Shown in pieces: positions 46,994-59,114 of a DNA stretch of 64,000 bases (position 1 is its first letter; every line of letters begins with the position of its first letter). The notes beneath the pieces were generated by a model. That model was not told the DNA's origin, did not search any database, and saw only the letters and a program-made list of their open reading frames with translations. The stretch lies in NCBI GenBank assembly GCA_014529385.2, contig CM043942.1, forward strand, positions 21,248,991 through 21,312,990, given 5' to 3'. The stretch is from Adiantum capillus-veneris (lineage: Eukaryota; Streptophyta; Polypodiopsida; Polypodiales; Pteridaceae). The position numbers were made by a program, and so were the translations under genes.

Positions 46994-48690
46994 TGTCGAG
47001 AAATTTGCGGTCTTGCCGGGAAAGCACCGGGCTTATGGCTGTGAGAGTTTGTGAGAGAACTCAAAAAAAGACTATATGAAGGAGTTAAACCATAGATGCC
47101 ATGAAGACTAGGGTTTGGAAGGAAGTGCAATCAAAGAAGCCCCACTCTTTCTCTCTTGCACTCACACACACAAAGAAAGAACACAAAAGAGAGTGTCAAA
47201 ACAATACAAAGATGAAAACATCAAGGCTATGGTCATATCGTATCATGGGTAGTATGAAAGAGTTAATAGATGAGTTAATAGCATTCAATCTTGGCTGACC
47301 AAATAGGCTACGAATTGTTCTTTGGAATTGTAGTTTTGTGCTTACCATAATATATATATTTTGTCTAGTGATTGGGATTAATTGTGTGTACAAATCCTCT
47401 TGGTTCATAGCAAAGTAACTATGCTTACGTCAAAAGAAAAGATATAATCTATGAGAGGTAGTATGATGGGATCTAGTGATAGAAGTATTTCATTGAGCCT
47501 TTCTGGACCAAAGAGAAACACTATACGTTGTTGAAAGTGTATTTTACGGCTAATCCATAGGTTAATTCTAATAGATCGTATAGAGTGAAAGCGATAGAAA
47601 TTATCATCATGTGGGTTATTTATCTAGGATAGTATGTGATAAATGTAGATATGAGAAAAGTGAAGAGATGAGAAGTTTCCCTTCCAAGCCCTATTCTTGC
47701 CCGTAGGCAATAAGGATACCGCGGGGAGAGATGTACCTGTAGAGCAAGGAGAACCTAGAATTTGTAGAGAGGATGAATTACTAAGAGTGAGAGAGATAGA
47801 TTTGGTTAAGGAGATGAATTAGATATATATATATATATATATATATATGCTGGATTAGAGATGAAAAAAAAAACAACAAGAAATCAAGAAAACATCAATG
47901 TAGAACACATCTTACTTGACAAACCCTTTGGCACCATTATTGATGGAGAGAGAAGAAGAGGGGAAAACTCCACTTTGATTGATACGCCAAGTGCAAAACC
48001 TTCTTTGATTAGAGTTGATCTTCGAAGGATAGCATACAAGAATGGCTAGTCTTCCTCTAGGAGAAAGTGTAGGCTTGGGCTTATGTTAGTAGCTAAGTAC
48101 AATTAGGCATTACTACTCACTCCCTCAAGAATTCCTCTCATCAATGGCTTAAATGCTTGAGTGGATTTCAAGGAAGAAAAGGTTCCCTTTTATAGGTGAA
48201 GGGAACCCCCAAGGGTTTACACAAGAAGAGAGGAGCCAGTGTGAACAGAAATTGGAAAAGTTGGAAATGAGATGTCCCTGCATGATGTGGGAAGACTGGG
48301 CTCCAGTATTTTGATCATATCTCCTCAACCGTCACTCCAAATAAAAAAGTAAAAATATGGGCAAAAAATTCAGCTCATTAGCTACGATTTTTATTTTAAA
48401 ATCGTTTTCCAATTTGGATTGGAACCTTGTGTAAAAAATTCATCAAAATAGGGTCCATTTTTGGCAACAAAAGTCTTCCTATGGTCCCATTAGCCTAGAC
48501 TTTCATTTGATTCCAAAGGACACCTCATGCCATATGAAAGCATGACATTGCTCCTTGACAAAGTTTTGTAATCATGCTTGCAATAATGCATTAAAATAAG
48601 TGTATCTTTGAAATCATGCCACCTAGTGTCCCACTAGGATTTGATTCCCTCCTAGTAGCTATTTAAAAATAAATAAAAGAAAAATACATA

Positions 48691-48730
<40 letters not shown>

Positions 48731-49032
48731 GTTTACCCTAGATATAGGATCTAGCTAGGGTGTGAGATGATAATGAGATAGTAGAAATAAAGAATCAATG
48801 CTTTTTGCCCTAAGTTAAAGAGGCGGAGCTATTGATGCTTTTCCCATAGTATTTTCTGATTGTAAAGTAAGAATAGGTTACCCTTGAGAAAAATAATAGG
48901 ATGAGATAGAAGGCTTATTATTATACTTAAATATGCATATGTACATTATAGGAAAGATAATTATGTATCTAAAAAATTACAAGATAGATCTTGTAGCATG
49001 CATTCCCACTATATACGTGTCACAGCACGACA
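46994..49032 (-). repeat. 3' LTR of G1
   Basis: 2039 bp, TGTCG...CGACA. (AT)n tracts at 47824-47849 and 48693-48726 are longer than their partners in the 5' LTR. A 62-residue open frame at 47861-48049 (plus strand) is retained in the partner LTR. Confidence 0.95.
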
Positions 49033-49045
49033 TCCACCCTCTCTA
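49033..49045 (-). other. polypurine tract of G1
   Basis: AGAGAGGGTGGA on the minus strand, adjoining the 3' LTR. Confidence 0.75.
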
Positions 49046-49090
49046 AACCTGCACATCCTCCGGTATGTGCCACATTTTTTCTTTGTAAGA

Positions 49091-50035
49091 TCAGCCCTCT
49101 TGTACATCTTCCTTGCTTTGTTCTTCACTGGATGATTCTAAAGCTTCATCTTCACTTTGATCTTTACCTATGGTTTGCTCTTCTTCCTCATCAACATCTT
49201 TTGGATCATCGTCTCCTCTTCTCTTAAACATTTTGATCCTTTTTCCTGCAATGGGAATCTTTACTTCTGTACCATCTAGTTCAGACAAGATGTAAGTAGC
49301 ATTTTCATACACATGCTTTACAACATACGGTCCAAACCATCTTTTTGAAAACTTACGCATGACTGTGTGCTGGTTATCAAGGCTACTTTCATACACCAAA
49401 ACCCAGTCACCTTTTTTAATTTCTTTGCTCCTGAGTTGATGTCGCTTATCAAAGTAGTCCTTGTTTTTCAACCTTGCATTTTTGAGTCGTTCTTTTGCAT
49501 CTTCAATGTCTCCAGGTCTTCTCTCTAGCTGCCTTATACGCAGTGCAAGGAGATCTTCCCTGCTAAGCCCCTCTTGCCAAGGTAGTACATTCCATGTGGG
49601 AATTGTATCTTCAATCGGCATCACTGGCTTTTGACCATACATTAGCTCCGCAGGCATGTAGCCAGTTACTGTGCTATGTGTTGTACGATCAGCCCATAAA
49701 GCATATGGTAACAGTTTTGGCCACTCACCAACTCTTCCTTCGCAAGCCTTGTCCAAAGCTTTGATGATGGGAGGATGCCCTCTTTCACTCTTTCCATTGC
49801 CTTCAGGGTTGTAAGCTGTAGTAAGAGAAAGCTTGATTCCTAATCTAGAAAAGAACTCCCTTGCTTCTTCGGCATCCAGTTCACCTCTATCTGCAGTGAT
49901 TTTTCCCACACAACCATAACGGCAAATCACCTCATCAAGGAGGAATTTGCACACAGCTTGTGTGGTTTTAGCTCTTAATGCTCTTCCTTCAACCTGATTA
50001 GTTAGGTCCTCTCGTGCAAGAACCAAGTATCTCAT
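49091..50035 (-). CDS. G1 integrase core and C-terminal domain
   Basis: Same frame as the upstream RNase H/integrase ORF, separated by one TAG (50039-50041). It carries the second catalytic Asp in KITADRGELD and the Glu in NPEGNGKSERGH, then RTTHSTVTGYMPAELMYGQ, a GPY/F module (RWFGPYVV) and an acidic tail. No chromodomain is visible. The stop codon of this ORF lies 58 bases from the 3' LTR. Confidence 0.92.
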   Translation of the reverse strand: MRYLVLAREDLTNQVEGRALRAKTTQAVCKFLLDEVICRYGCVGKITADRGELDAEEAREFFSRLGIKLSLTTAYNPEGNGKSERGHPPIIKALDKACEGRVGEWPKLLPYALWADRTTHSTVTGYMPAELMYGQKPVMPIEDTIPTWNVLPWQEGLSREDLLALRIRQLERRPGDIEDAKERLKNARLKNKDYFDKRHQLRSKEIKKGDWVLVYESSLDNQHTVMRKFSKRWFGPYVVKHVYENATYILSELDGTEVKIPIAGKRIKMFKRRGDDDPKDVDEEEEQTIGKDQSEDEALESSSEEQSKEDVQEG

Positions 50036-50038
50036 TTT

Positions 50039-51178
50039 CTAGAGTCTTAAAGGCATTGTGACTAGATCCACAACCCATTTATAGTGCATGGCTAGTGGAT
50101 ATGTAGGGTGCAATCCATCTCGATGTCGGACATTTGAATGCATTTGACAAGTTACACACGACTCTACAAACTGAGATACATCTTTATACATACCCTTCCA
50201 CCAGTAATTTTCTTTCAACTTGGAGAAGGTTGCCCACACACCTCTATCTCCAGCCCATAGACTCTCATGAAACACTTGCATGAGCTTTACTTGAGTCTGT
50301 TTTTTACATATAACCCGTTGTGGTGTAGCACCCTTTTGTTTAGGATGCTTCCACAAGTAACCATCCTTGAAAAAGTACCCATATGCTTTCCTGCGTATCC
50401 TCTTGAATTCTTGTTCAGACCAATCATCCTGTTTTGTTAGAGTACTCAAGTACCTTCCAATAGAAAGCCAATCACCTTCATAAAGATCTTTCAAGAACAA
50501 TTCAAGTGAATTAGTCATGCAGACATTGTTACCTTTGACGTGAGATATAGAATAGAACTTTGTGTCTACATCATCTCCCTCATCAATCATTTGTGACTCA
50601 TCTTCATACCTTGCCCTTGATAGCATATTTGCCACTGTATTGTCTTTACCTGCAATGTGCTTGAACTCGGGATTTAAGGACTTAATGTAGGCAATCCACC
50701 GCAACATAGCAATGTCTGGCGTTGAGCAGTTTGTAATCATCCCAAGAAGTGGTAGACAATCTGTTTCTACAACCACACATGCACCAATTAGGTACTCTTT
50801 CCTAATTTTCAAGGCTGTAACCATACCCCATAACTCTCTCTTTATCTGTGGATAGTTTCTTTGGCGAGCACTTAGTACCTTTGCTCCAAATCTTACCACA
50901 TACCTGTGTCCTTCTTTGCCATCTTGCCCTATTGCCCATCCAATCCCTGTAGGAATGGTGTCTACTGTCACAATTACTGGCCTTTGACACTCATAGTCTA
51001 CCTTTAGCTTTTTCATGGATTCTACATGTGCTTCTATCCATTTAAACTTTTGATTCTTTCTAAGTAGCTGATAAAGAGGATCAGCTACATGTGCATAATG
51101 TGGAATCCAAATAACATAGAAGACACATGCTCCCAGAAACCTTCTAACTTCAGTGATGCTAGTGCATGTTTCTTTCAT
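50039..51178 (-). CDS. G1 RNase H and integrase N-terminal region
   Basis: In frame with the reverse transcriptase ORF across a TGA. It begins with the RT thumb/connection (EVRRFLGACVFYVIWIPHYA), then RNase H (VTVDTIPTGIGWAIGQDG; KRELWGMVTALK; VETDCLPLLGMI; IAGKDNTVANMLSRARY). The integrase zinc region follows (HESLWAGDRGVWATF...CVTCQMH), where a His expected in the HHCC motif appears to be Asp, then YKWVVDLVTMP with the first catalytic Asp. Confidence 0.92.
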   Translation of the reverse strand: MKETCTSITEVRRFLGACVFYVIWIPHYAHVADPLYQLLRKNQKFKWIEAHVESMKKLKVDYECQRPVIVTVDTIPTGIGWAIGQDGKEGHRYVVRFGAKVLSARQRNYPQIKRELWGMVTALKIRKEYLIGACVVVETDCLPLLGMITNCSTPDIAMLRWIAYIKSLNPEFKHIAGKDNTVANMLSRARYEDESQMIDEGDDVDTKFYSISHVKGNNVCMTNSLELFLKDLYEGDWLSIGRYLSTLTKQDDWSEQEFKRIRRKAYGYFFKDGYLWKHPKQKGATPQRVICKKQTQVKLMQVFHESLWAGDRGVWATFSKLKENYWWKGMYKDVSQFVESCVTCQMHSNVRHRDGLHPTYPLAMHYKWVVDLVTMPLRL

Positions 51179-51205
51179 TCTTTGGATGGCATCTACCTTT
51201 GATGG

Positions 51206-51811
51206 TCAAGGTTTCCTACCATATGGCCCGCACATGTGCCCCACAATGAGCACTTCATTGACACCAAACATAGACTTTTTCCCTGACAATGTAAGATTCA
51301 CTTCTTCCAGCCTATACAAAATTTTATCACAATCATTTATGTGATTTACCACAAACCTGCGACATCCCTTGAGATCCAAAGCTTCATCTTTGTCACTTTC
51401 TTCACATCCTTTGATAGGCAAATCATCAATGAAAGGCATTGTGATTTGAGGAATAAAGTCACGTAAGACCTTATTCATCCCATTCATCATATGTGCAACC
51501 GAGTTGGTTGCTCCCTGTGGTAAGGTACACATCCTTACCAAACCCAAAGGTATCCTCATGGTTGTCAAGTCTCTGCTTTCGATTGCAAGCTGAAATTGAT
51601 CATACCCTGAGTAGAGATCCCCCATTGAGTAGATTGCCCTCCCTGCAAACGCCTCTGCAAACTCATCCACAATTGGACCTGTACCTACATTTCTAATTGT
51701 CACCTTGTTCACTGGTTGCATATCTTGGATGAAGCGTAGAGAACCATTCTTCTTTGGAACTGTGAACCACCTGTTTGAGTATGGAGCACAAGAAGGCTCC
51801 AAGATTCCCAT
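51206..51811 (-). CDS. G1 reverse transcriptase core
   Basis: It opens MGILEPSCAPYSNRWFTVPK and includes FIQDMQPVNKVTIRN, YSMGDLYSGYDQFQLAIESR with the first catalytic Asp, LPQGATNSVAHMM, and the active site MPFIDDLPIKG, in which FIDD replaces the usual Y-x-D-D start. It ends VGHMCGPYGRKP at a TGA; the frame continues downstream. Confidence 0.93.
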   Translation of the reverse strand: MGILEPSCAPYSNRWFTVPKKNGSLRFIQDMQPVNKVTIRNVGTGPIVDEFAEAFAGRAIYSMGDLYSGYDQFQLAIESRDLTTMRIPLGLVRMCTLPQGATNSVAHMMNGMNKVLRDFIPQITMPFIDDLPIKGCEESDKDEALDLKGCRRFVVNHINDCDKILYRLEEVNLTLSGKKSMFGVNEVLIVGHMCGPYGRKP

Positions 51812-51832
51812 TTTGATTTTCTCATTCAGTAG

Positions 51833-52590
51833 CTATACTAACTTTGGCAAATGAGCCTTTGGAACCGGAATAGGCCGCAGATTCCAAGGCACATGAGGTA
51901 TTGTGAAAATTACCATAGGAGCTACAATAGAAGGATCAACACATCCTATCTCATGTGGCTCAAATGCAAAAGCCTTACCATGCTTTGAAAGCATTTCTTT
52001 GAAGCACTTTGTCTCCTCCTGTGTTAGAAACTCCTCGCGACCAATCTGCAACTCTTGGAAAGACTCCTTCGTGAAGGTATGCCCAATCTTTTTAGGATCC
52101 CTCAAACTTGGTTGTAAAGAAGCCTGCTCGATCTTTTCCCTGTTGTTAGGTGGTAAGGGTGAAGCTACTGGTTTCACCTTCTTTGCTACACTCTTGTACT
52201 TAGTTTCAACATGGACTTCTGGGCCAATTGTTTGGCTTTCTTTAAAGGCTTCTATTACTTCATACATTTCCACAGAGCATACTTCCACAACTTCATTTTC
52301 AAGATGCAAACTAAACTCCATTATAGCATCAAGCTCACCCATAGTATCTACAAAAGAAACTTGCTCACACAAACCCAAAACATTTTCAGTAAGCTTTAGC
52401 AACCCACTCTTTTTCATGCCTATTTGTACATTATGCACATATTGCCTCTCACATCTCTTCAAATCTTCAAGTTTTGTAAAACATACTGATCCATTCCTTG
52501 TTACCAAGGAGCTCGTTGAGAAAGTTTCACCTATTTTTGGATCAGGCGAGACCCTTTTTCTTTCTTCCCCTCTGAAATCCCGCTTTACAA
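51833..52590 (-). CDS. G1 protease-RT linker region
   Basis: The open part is 51833-52507 with readable codons back to about 52590 in the same frame (VSPDPKIGETFSTSSL). It contains an acidic helical stretch and EETKCFKEMLSKHGKAFAFE followed by VPWNLRPIPVPKAHLPKLV, the usual lead-in to Ty3 reverse transcriptase. A TAG at 51833 separates it from the RT core in the same frame. Confidence 0.85.
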
Positions 52591-53928
52591 TGGTACTTGG
52601 CCAAAACCCATCATTTCTCTATGATCATGAAACTCTTTGCTCACCTTTGGTAGAGGATGTTCTCTGAGGTTGTCACGATTTCTTTCATGGTTTACACAAA
52701 CTGTGAGAAATTGGACCGCTCGTTTACCCTCTTTGCTACGTATCCTAGCATATGCTGAACCATCATCCATTACCTTTGTTTCCATTCGAACTCCCATGAT
52801 GTAGGGTTGTCCAAGGATGAGATGATATGAAGATGTATCCTGTACAAAGAAGTTTTGGTCAATCTTTACATCACCTATTGTTACCTTCACACCTGGACAT
52901 GCTGCATACAATTCACCGGATGAATTGTTTGCCACTTTTACCATCCAGCCATGATCTGTGTCCATCGGCCATTTGCACTTGTTGTAGAGACTCTTTGACA
53001 TTATGTTTATTTCTGAACCATGGTCAATCAAGGCAACAAATGGCTCTTCAAGATCACCTACCTTGACCAGAGTTTCTGTAGTAGCCCTTGCCCAATGACT
53101 TCGTGAATAGTAACTCCTAGGAATATCTTCAACTTCTTCATCATCATTTGAGAAATGCACTTGCTTCACTCTCCCAGTAGATTGGTAGCATCCTACCACA
53201 GCTCCATCATTCTCCTTATTTTGCAGTTGCATCCCTTGTGTCTTTGAGGTTTCCCCTTCAACCTGTGGACGAGAAACTTCATCAAGGGTTTGCCTCTTCC
53301 TCTTGATGATGTCAATGATCTCCTCATGGAATTCACGCTTTGCAATGCCAAGAACTTCTCCCAGAGTAAACTCAATCTTGCTATTCGAGATCCTTTCCTC
53401 CAAGACTTTCTTTAAATCTGTAGCAACCTCAATATCAGATTGTAGTTTATAAGTTGGGCCTTTTGTCTTACTTTTTGTTGGCTCTTTCTTCTTTCCTGTT
53501 GTAGACTCCTCCATGAGTACTTCAGGTGGAGATGCTCCTTGTGTTGAGGGTGTTTGAGAAGGCATAGAGTCGCTTCTTCCTCCACTTCTAGAAGCTCTTT
53601 TTGATGGTCCTTCATCAGCATTCTCACGTCTGCGCTTCTCTTCTACAATCGCCTCATTTTGTTGGCATTTTGTAATGTAGACATGCACTGACAATGAGTC
53701 CACTGGATCATTCCATCCTGTTTCTAGACGTATGCAATCACCTGCTTCATGTAGAATCTCTTTTGTAAGCTTTCCCTTTTTAGCTAATTGCATGACATTT
53801 GGCCAAATTTGACCATGATGGTCACTCACCTCTTCATCACAAAAATGTTCAATTTTTACTCCATAAGTAGCTGCCTCAACTGAAGAGGTGGCATGCTTGG
53901 TTTCCATATCTTCAACTAAGGTTTGCAT
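52585..53928 (-). CDS. G1 Gag C-terminal region and protease
   Basis: Continues G1 Gag past the copia B insertion (MQTLVEDMETKHAT). A helical region (DIEVATDLKKVLEERI; GEVLGIAKREFHEEIIDIIK) precedes a retropepsin with VALIDHGSEINIMSKSLYN, i.e. Asp-His-Gly rather than Asp-Ser/Thr-Gly, and YHLILGQPYIMGVRMET as the distal strand. The frame ends QVPL at 52585; the following linker is in another frame. Confidence 0.9.
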   Translation of the reverse strand: MQTLVEDMETKHATSSVEAATYGVKIEHFCDEEVSDHHGQIWPNVMQLAKKGKLTKEILHEAGDCIRLETGWNDPVDSLSVHVYITKCQQNEAIVEEKRRRENADEGPSKRASRSGGRSDSMPSQTPSTQGASPPEVLMEESTTGKKKEPTKSKTKGPTYKLQSDIEVATDLKKVLEERISNSKIEFTLGEVLGIAKREFHEEIIDIIKRKRQTLDEVSRPQVEGETSKTQGMQLQNKENDGAVVGCYQSTGRVKQVHFSNDDEEVEDIPRSYYSRSHWARATTETLVKVGDLEEPFVALIDHGSEINIMSKSLYNKCKWPMDTDHGWMVKVANNSSGELYAACPGVKVTIGDVKIDQNFFVQDTSSYHLILGQPYIMGVRMETKVMDDGSAYARIRSKEGKRAVQFLTVCVNHERNRDNLREHPLPKVSKEFHDHREMMGFGQVPL

Positions 53929-54207
53929 TGTAGACATGTAGTAGTGTTAGTGTGTATACGCGCTTCACCAGGGGCACTTTTCTCCCACTGGGTTTTTCCC
54001 CCTGGACATCCGGTGTGAAAGGACACCTTATCTCTTAGGGTTTCATATAAGCTTTGTAGCTCTGAGTTTGTAGATACATTATTATTCCAATACAGAGAGA
54101 GAGACTACAGAGATCTCGTACACAAGCTCTGTGTCTTCTCCTTCTCCATCTTCTTCCTACTCTGAGTTGCTGTCTTCCTTCTGTTTCCTGTTTCATCATC
54201 TTCAACA
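53929..54207 (+). repeat. 5' LTR of copia B
   Basis: 279 bp. It is three bases shorter than the copia A LTR near GTAGATACATTATTATTCC and has CATCCGG where A has CATCTGG. Confidence 0.97.
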
Positions 54208-54209
54208 AT

Positions 54210-54221
54210 TGGTATCAGAGC
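54210..54221 (+). other. primer binding site of copia B (initiator Met tRNA)
   Basis: TGGTATCAGAGC, two bases after the LTR. Confidence 0.95.
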
Positions 54222-54606
54222 TTGGTGATTTTCAGAGCCTCTACTTGCGTTTTCGCGTCCGCGCGCGCAATCGCAGTTTTCAGGCAGTTTTCAGAAAATT
54301 TGCTCGTGGGAGCATCCTCGACGTTCCGGGAGTATTTTGAACAGGCGACCTGCGGTTTTACCCCCCTTTTGAAGCCGTTCGAGCCCTCAGAATTTTGTTC
54401 TGAGCAGCGTACCAGAAGTTACTTTTCGGAGGCGTTTAGATCAAGAGGGTGTGCTTTTTGACAGATTTTCTTCAGGTAAACAGTTCTTTTGGGAAGCAGC
54501 TTGTCTTAGCTTTGTGCTGAGATTTTGTGTAGAGTTTTGCTTGCATTGGAGAGGAGATTTGTGAATCTCTTGGAGGTTCTTTTGCTCTCTTGTGTGCATC
54601 TACAGT

Positions 54607-57600
54607 ATGGCTCAATCTACGGAGAAAGAGATTTTTGGTGCGTTTACATCTGAAGACAAATTGGATGGTACCAACTATTCTCTTTGGTCTTTTATGGCCA
54701 AAAATGTTTTGGTTGGTAAAGGATTGTGGGATTATGTATCTGGAGATGAAGTTCGTCCAGGTAGCATTGCACCTGCCACCCCTGGTCGTGGTGCAGCTGT
54801 TGGTGCAGGACCCTCACAAGTCACTCCAGAGCAAAAGAGATGGGATACTAAAGATGCACAAGCTATGGCTGTGATTGCCTTAACCATAAAGAGGACAATC
54901 ACACCACATATCAGATCTTGCAGAACTTTTGAGGATGCTTGGAACACTCTGCAAGCTATGTTTGGAGGAAGAAACGCTGCCAGAATAGAGTTTTTGAAGA
55001 AACAACTTGACAAAATACAGATGGACGAAGGTGACGATATTGTCGAGCATCTTACAAAAATCAGGGATCTTAAAGAGCAATTGCTTAGCATTGATGAAGT
55101 GATTCCAGAGAAGGACTTGGTTTCCAAAACACTCAATTCACTACCACCATCTTATTTGACTTTTCAGACTTCTTTGACTTCGTCTTTGCGAGCTAATCCT
55201 GACCCTCTTCATTTTGAAGAATTAGTGGCTTTGCTATTGCAGGAGGATCAATCACGTAAGAACAAGTCTTTACAGGTGGATGGTATGGATCATGCTCTTG
55301 TTGTACAGAACAAAAACAGGGGTAAAGAGAGTGCTCATCACTCCAAGTCTGGTGCAGGACAGTCTTCAGAGAAGTCTAAAGGTGATTCCGACAAGTCCAA
55401 GAAGAAAGGTAAATGTCACTACTGAAAGAAACCTGGTCACTACATTAATGAGTGTAAAAAGCGAATTGCTAAAGAAAAGAAGAAAGAGTCAAGTTTGGTT
55501 GTTTCAGCTTCTGGTGATTCTTCTACAGCTAAAGAAGAGTCTGCAAACTTTGTGCAGGATTCTTATGCTTTTGTAGTATGTTCAGATTTTTCTGCTTACA
55601 GTGTTGACAAGACACAAATGATTTGGTACTTTGATAGTGGTGCATCCAGGCATATTACTTCAAGGAAGGATTTGTTTTGTTCATTGGATGCAGCTCCAGC
55701 AGGAAAGAAGGTGACATGTGCAAATAATGCTTCTTATCCAATCAAAGGCGTTGGTAAGATTTTGATTACCATTTCAGATGGTTCAGATTTATGCTTGCCA
55801 GATGTCTTATATGTTCTAGGGATCAAGAAGAATTTGTTGTCTGTATCCTCTCTTGCAAAAAATGGTCTTCGGGTCATTTTTGAGGATGACAGATGTGTTG
55901 TACGAGATCGAGAGAATGGTTATTCTCTTATCACTACAGGTACGCTGGACAATGGACTATCTGTGCTAGATCGTTATGAAAAGCAGATTCAGGTATGTAT
56001 TGCAGAAACAAAGACTCAGGCCATGCAGGATGCTGAGTTGTGGCATGCTAGATTTGGGCATGTTGGTTATGGCACTTTGATGACTTTACAACGTCATAAT
56101 TTGTTGCATGATTTGTCTTTATTGGAGATGCCACCAAGACATGTATGTGAAGGTTGCGTTCTTGGAAAGATGCACAGATTTGCATTTTCGCAGGATGGTT
56201 CAGTTAGAGCGACACGAAAGTTGCAGCTTGTACACAGTGATGTATGTGGTCCTATGAGGACGCCATCTATAGGAAATAGCCTTTATTTTGTGACCTTCAT
56301 TGATGACTTTTCCAGGTTTTGTTGGGTGTATCCACTCAAAGCAAAGTCAGACGTGTTTGTAGTTTTTCAACATTATGTCGCCATGGTTGAAAATGAAACA
56401 GGTTGCAAAGTACAGACTCTTCGTACCGATCGAGGAGGTGAATACATGTCAGGTGCATTTAAGGATTTTTTGGGAAAGAAAGGAATTAAACACCAATGCA
56501 CTATGCCATACACACCACAACAGAATGGTGTTGCAGAAAGAAAGAACAGGTCTTTAATGGAGACAGCTAGATGTATGCTCAAGGCTAAGAGTTTGCCTCA
56601 TAAGCTATGGATGGAGGCAGTTGCTTGTGCAGCACATGTTTTGAACAGGTGTCCTACTCGTGCCTTGAAGACCATTACTGCATATGAAGCTTGGTATGAA
56701 AGAAAACCTTCAGTCAGTTATCTTCGTGTTTTTGGTTGTCTTGCTTATGCTCACATCCCTCAGCAGTTACGTGGGAAGCTTGATGATAAGGCAATCAAAT
56801 GTATATTTGTGGGGTACAGTAGTGGAAGTAAAGGTTATAGACTTTACAATCCTGCTACAAACAAGATTTTTGAAAGTCGTGATGTAATTTTTTCAGAAAC
56901 TACTGCTCAACCTATGGTTGCTTTTGATGTACCTCATACGCAGACACATGATGTATTTGAAGGTTTGCTTCCTTCTTTTGTGGAGAATCAAGAATCACAA
57001 CAGGTTGATAATCTTGATCAATCTTTTGATCAGCATGTGACACCTCATGATGTAGAGGAAATTGTGCGTGAAGAGCAAGAAGTTCTCAGGGAAGAAAGAA
57101 CCTTGCCTAAATGGGTTCAGAAAACTTTGCAGGATAGCAAGTTGGATGCACCTTTGCCATGAAAAACATGTGCTGGTACTACTTTTGGCAGAGAACAAGT
57201 AGATTTGGCTTGCTTTAGCACTCTTTGTGATGCAGATGAGCCTGATTCATTTGAACAAGCTTTAGAGTGTGTTCAATGGAAAGATGCTATGCAGCAAGAA
57301 ATTGATTCTATTCATAAGAATCATACATGGGATCTAGTGGACTTGCCTACAGGTAAAAAGCCTATTGGTACAAAGTGGGTTTTTAAGGTAAAAAGGAAAC
57401 AAGATGGTACTGTTGACAGGTACAAAGCAAGGCTTGTGGCAAAAGGCTATGCGCAACAGAAAGGCATAGATTATGATGAAACCTTTGCTCCTACTTCTCG
57501 TGCGTCCACAGTTGGATCACTAGTTGCAATTGCTGCTCATCATGGTTGGAAAGTGCATCAGTTGGATATCAAAACTGCTTTTTTGAATGGTGATTTGCAG

Positions 57601-58788
57601 GAAGAAGTTTATGTAAGTCAACCAAGTGGTTTTGTTGTAAAAGGTCAAGAGAAAAAGGTATGTAGATTGCGTAAAGCTTTGTATGGTCTCAAACAGGCTC
57701 CAAGAGCATGGTATGAGAAGATACATACTTATTTGATTGGCCAGGGATTTCAGAATAGTCCAACAGAAAGTACTTTGTATGTCAAAAAGAGAGATGGAGT
57801 TCTCATTATGCTAACACTTTATGTGGATGATATGCTTCTTACAGGCAATAATGCAAATGAAATTGAAGCGTTTAAAGATGCTTTGAGAAAAACCTTTGAG
57901 ATGTTTGATCTTGGTTTGCTACATTATTACTTGGGTATTCAGTTTGTGCAATCAGAGGATGGCATATACATGCTGCAGGCAAAATATTTGCATAAAATTT
58001 TGGACAAGTTTGGTATGCAAAATTGTAAACCAATCTCTACACCCGTAGAAACTGGATCAAAGTTGAGTATGCATGATGCTGGAGAAACTTTTGATGTACA
58101 TACTTATGCAGCAGCGGTTGGTTGCTTGATATATTTGGCAGGCAACACTCGTCCAGACATTCAATTTGGGGTTTCACAAGCAAGCAGATTTATGCACAAC
58201 CCATGTATGCATCATTGGCAGGCTGTGAAGCGCATACTTCGTTACCTTTCAGGTACCCCTAATCTTGCCATGTTCTTTCCAAGGGGGGATATGTATGGAA
58301 AGCACAATTCTATGCAGCTTCTTGGTTACAGCGATTCAGATTGGGCTGGTGATTTTGACACACGACATTCCACAAGTGGCAATTGTTTTTTCTTGGGAAA
58401 TGCATGTATATCTTGGCTAAGCAAGAAGCAAACCACAGTGGCTACATCAACTTGTGAAGCTGAGTACAGAGCAGCTTTCACGGCAACAGTTGATTGTGTA
58501 TGGATACGCAGGTTATTGGCAGATCTTTGTGAGTGTCAACAGGCACCCACTACCATTTTCACTGACAGTCAGAGTGCTATGGCAGTTGCAAGGAATCCAG
58601 TATTTCATGCAAGAACAAAGCACATAGAGGTTCACTACCACTATGTCAGGGAAAGGCTACATGCAGGGGAGATCACACTAACTTACTGTCCTACACAAGA
58701 TAACATTGCAGATCTATTTACGAAGGCGTTATCACGAGAAAAGTTTGAAGCTTTCCGAAAAGCTCTGGGCTTACTCTCATACACATGA
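54607..58788 (+). pseudogene. copia B Gag-Pol polyprotein with two nonsense mutations
   Basis: Same length (4182 bases from ATG to stop) as copia A's frame. A TGA at 55423-55425 stops translation inside the zinc knuckle, where A has a Cys codon. A second TGA at 57160-57162 replaces an Arg codon between integrase and reverse transcriptase through a C-to-T and a G-to-A change. Protease (YFDSGASRHIT), integrase, RT (LYVDDMLLTG) and RNase H (TDSQSAM) motifs are otherwise intact. It could move only with help from a relative such as copia A. Confidence 0.95.
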
Positions 58789-58825
58789 TGATCTTCTACC
58801 TTGTACGGATTCACACTATCACTAC

Positions 58826-58834
58826 AGGGGGGAT
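58826..58834 (+). other. polypurine tract of copia B
   Basis: AGGGGGGAT before the 3' LTR start at 58836. Confidence 0.9.
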
Positions 58835-58835
58835 T

Positions 58836-59114
58836 TGTAGACATGTATTAGTGTTAGTGTGTATACGCGCTTCACCAGGGGCACTTTTCTCCCACTGGGT
58901 TTTTCCCCCTGGACATCCGGTGTGAAAGGACACCTTATCTCTTAGGGTTTCATATAAGCTTTGTAGCTCTGAGTTTGTAGATACATTATTATTCCAATAC
59001 AGAGAGAGAGACTACAGAGATCTCGTACACAAGCTCTGTGTCTTCTCCTTCTCCATCTTCTTCCTACTCTGAGTTGCTGTCTTCCTTCTGTTTCCTGTTT
59101 CATCATCTTCAACA
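58836..59114 (+). repeat. 3' LTR of copia B
   Basis: 279 bp. The one difference from the 5' LTR is ATGTATTAG for ATGTAGTAG near the start. Confidence 0.97.

Larger units (their letters stand above)
53929..59114 (+). mobile_element. Ty1/copia element, copia B, nested in G1 gag
   Basis: 5186 bp, with 279-bp LTRs differing at one position, a tRNA-iMet primer site and target duplication TGCAT (53924-53928 and 59115-59119). It is a close relative of copia A throughout, sharing the leader and almost all of the polyprotein. Two nonsense changes disable it. Confidence 0.97.
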
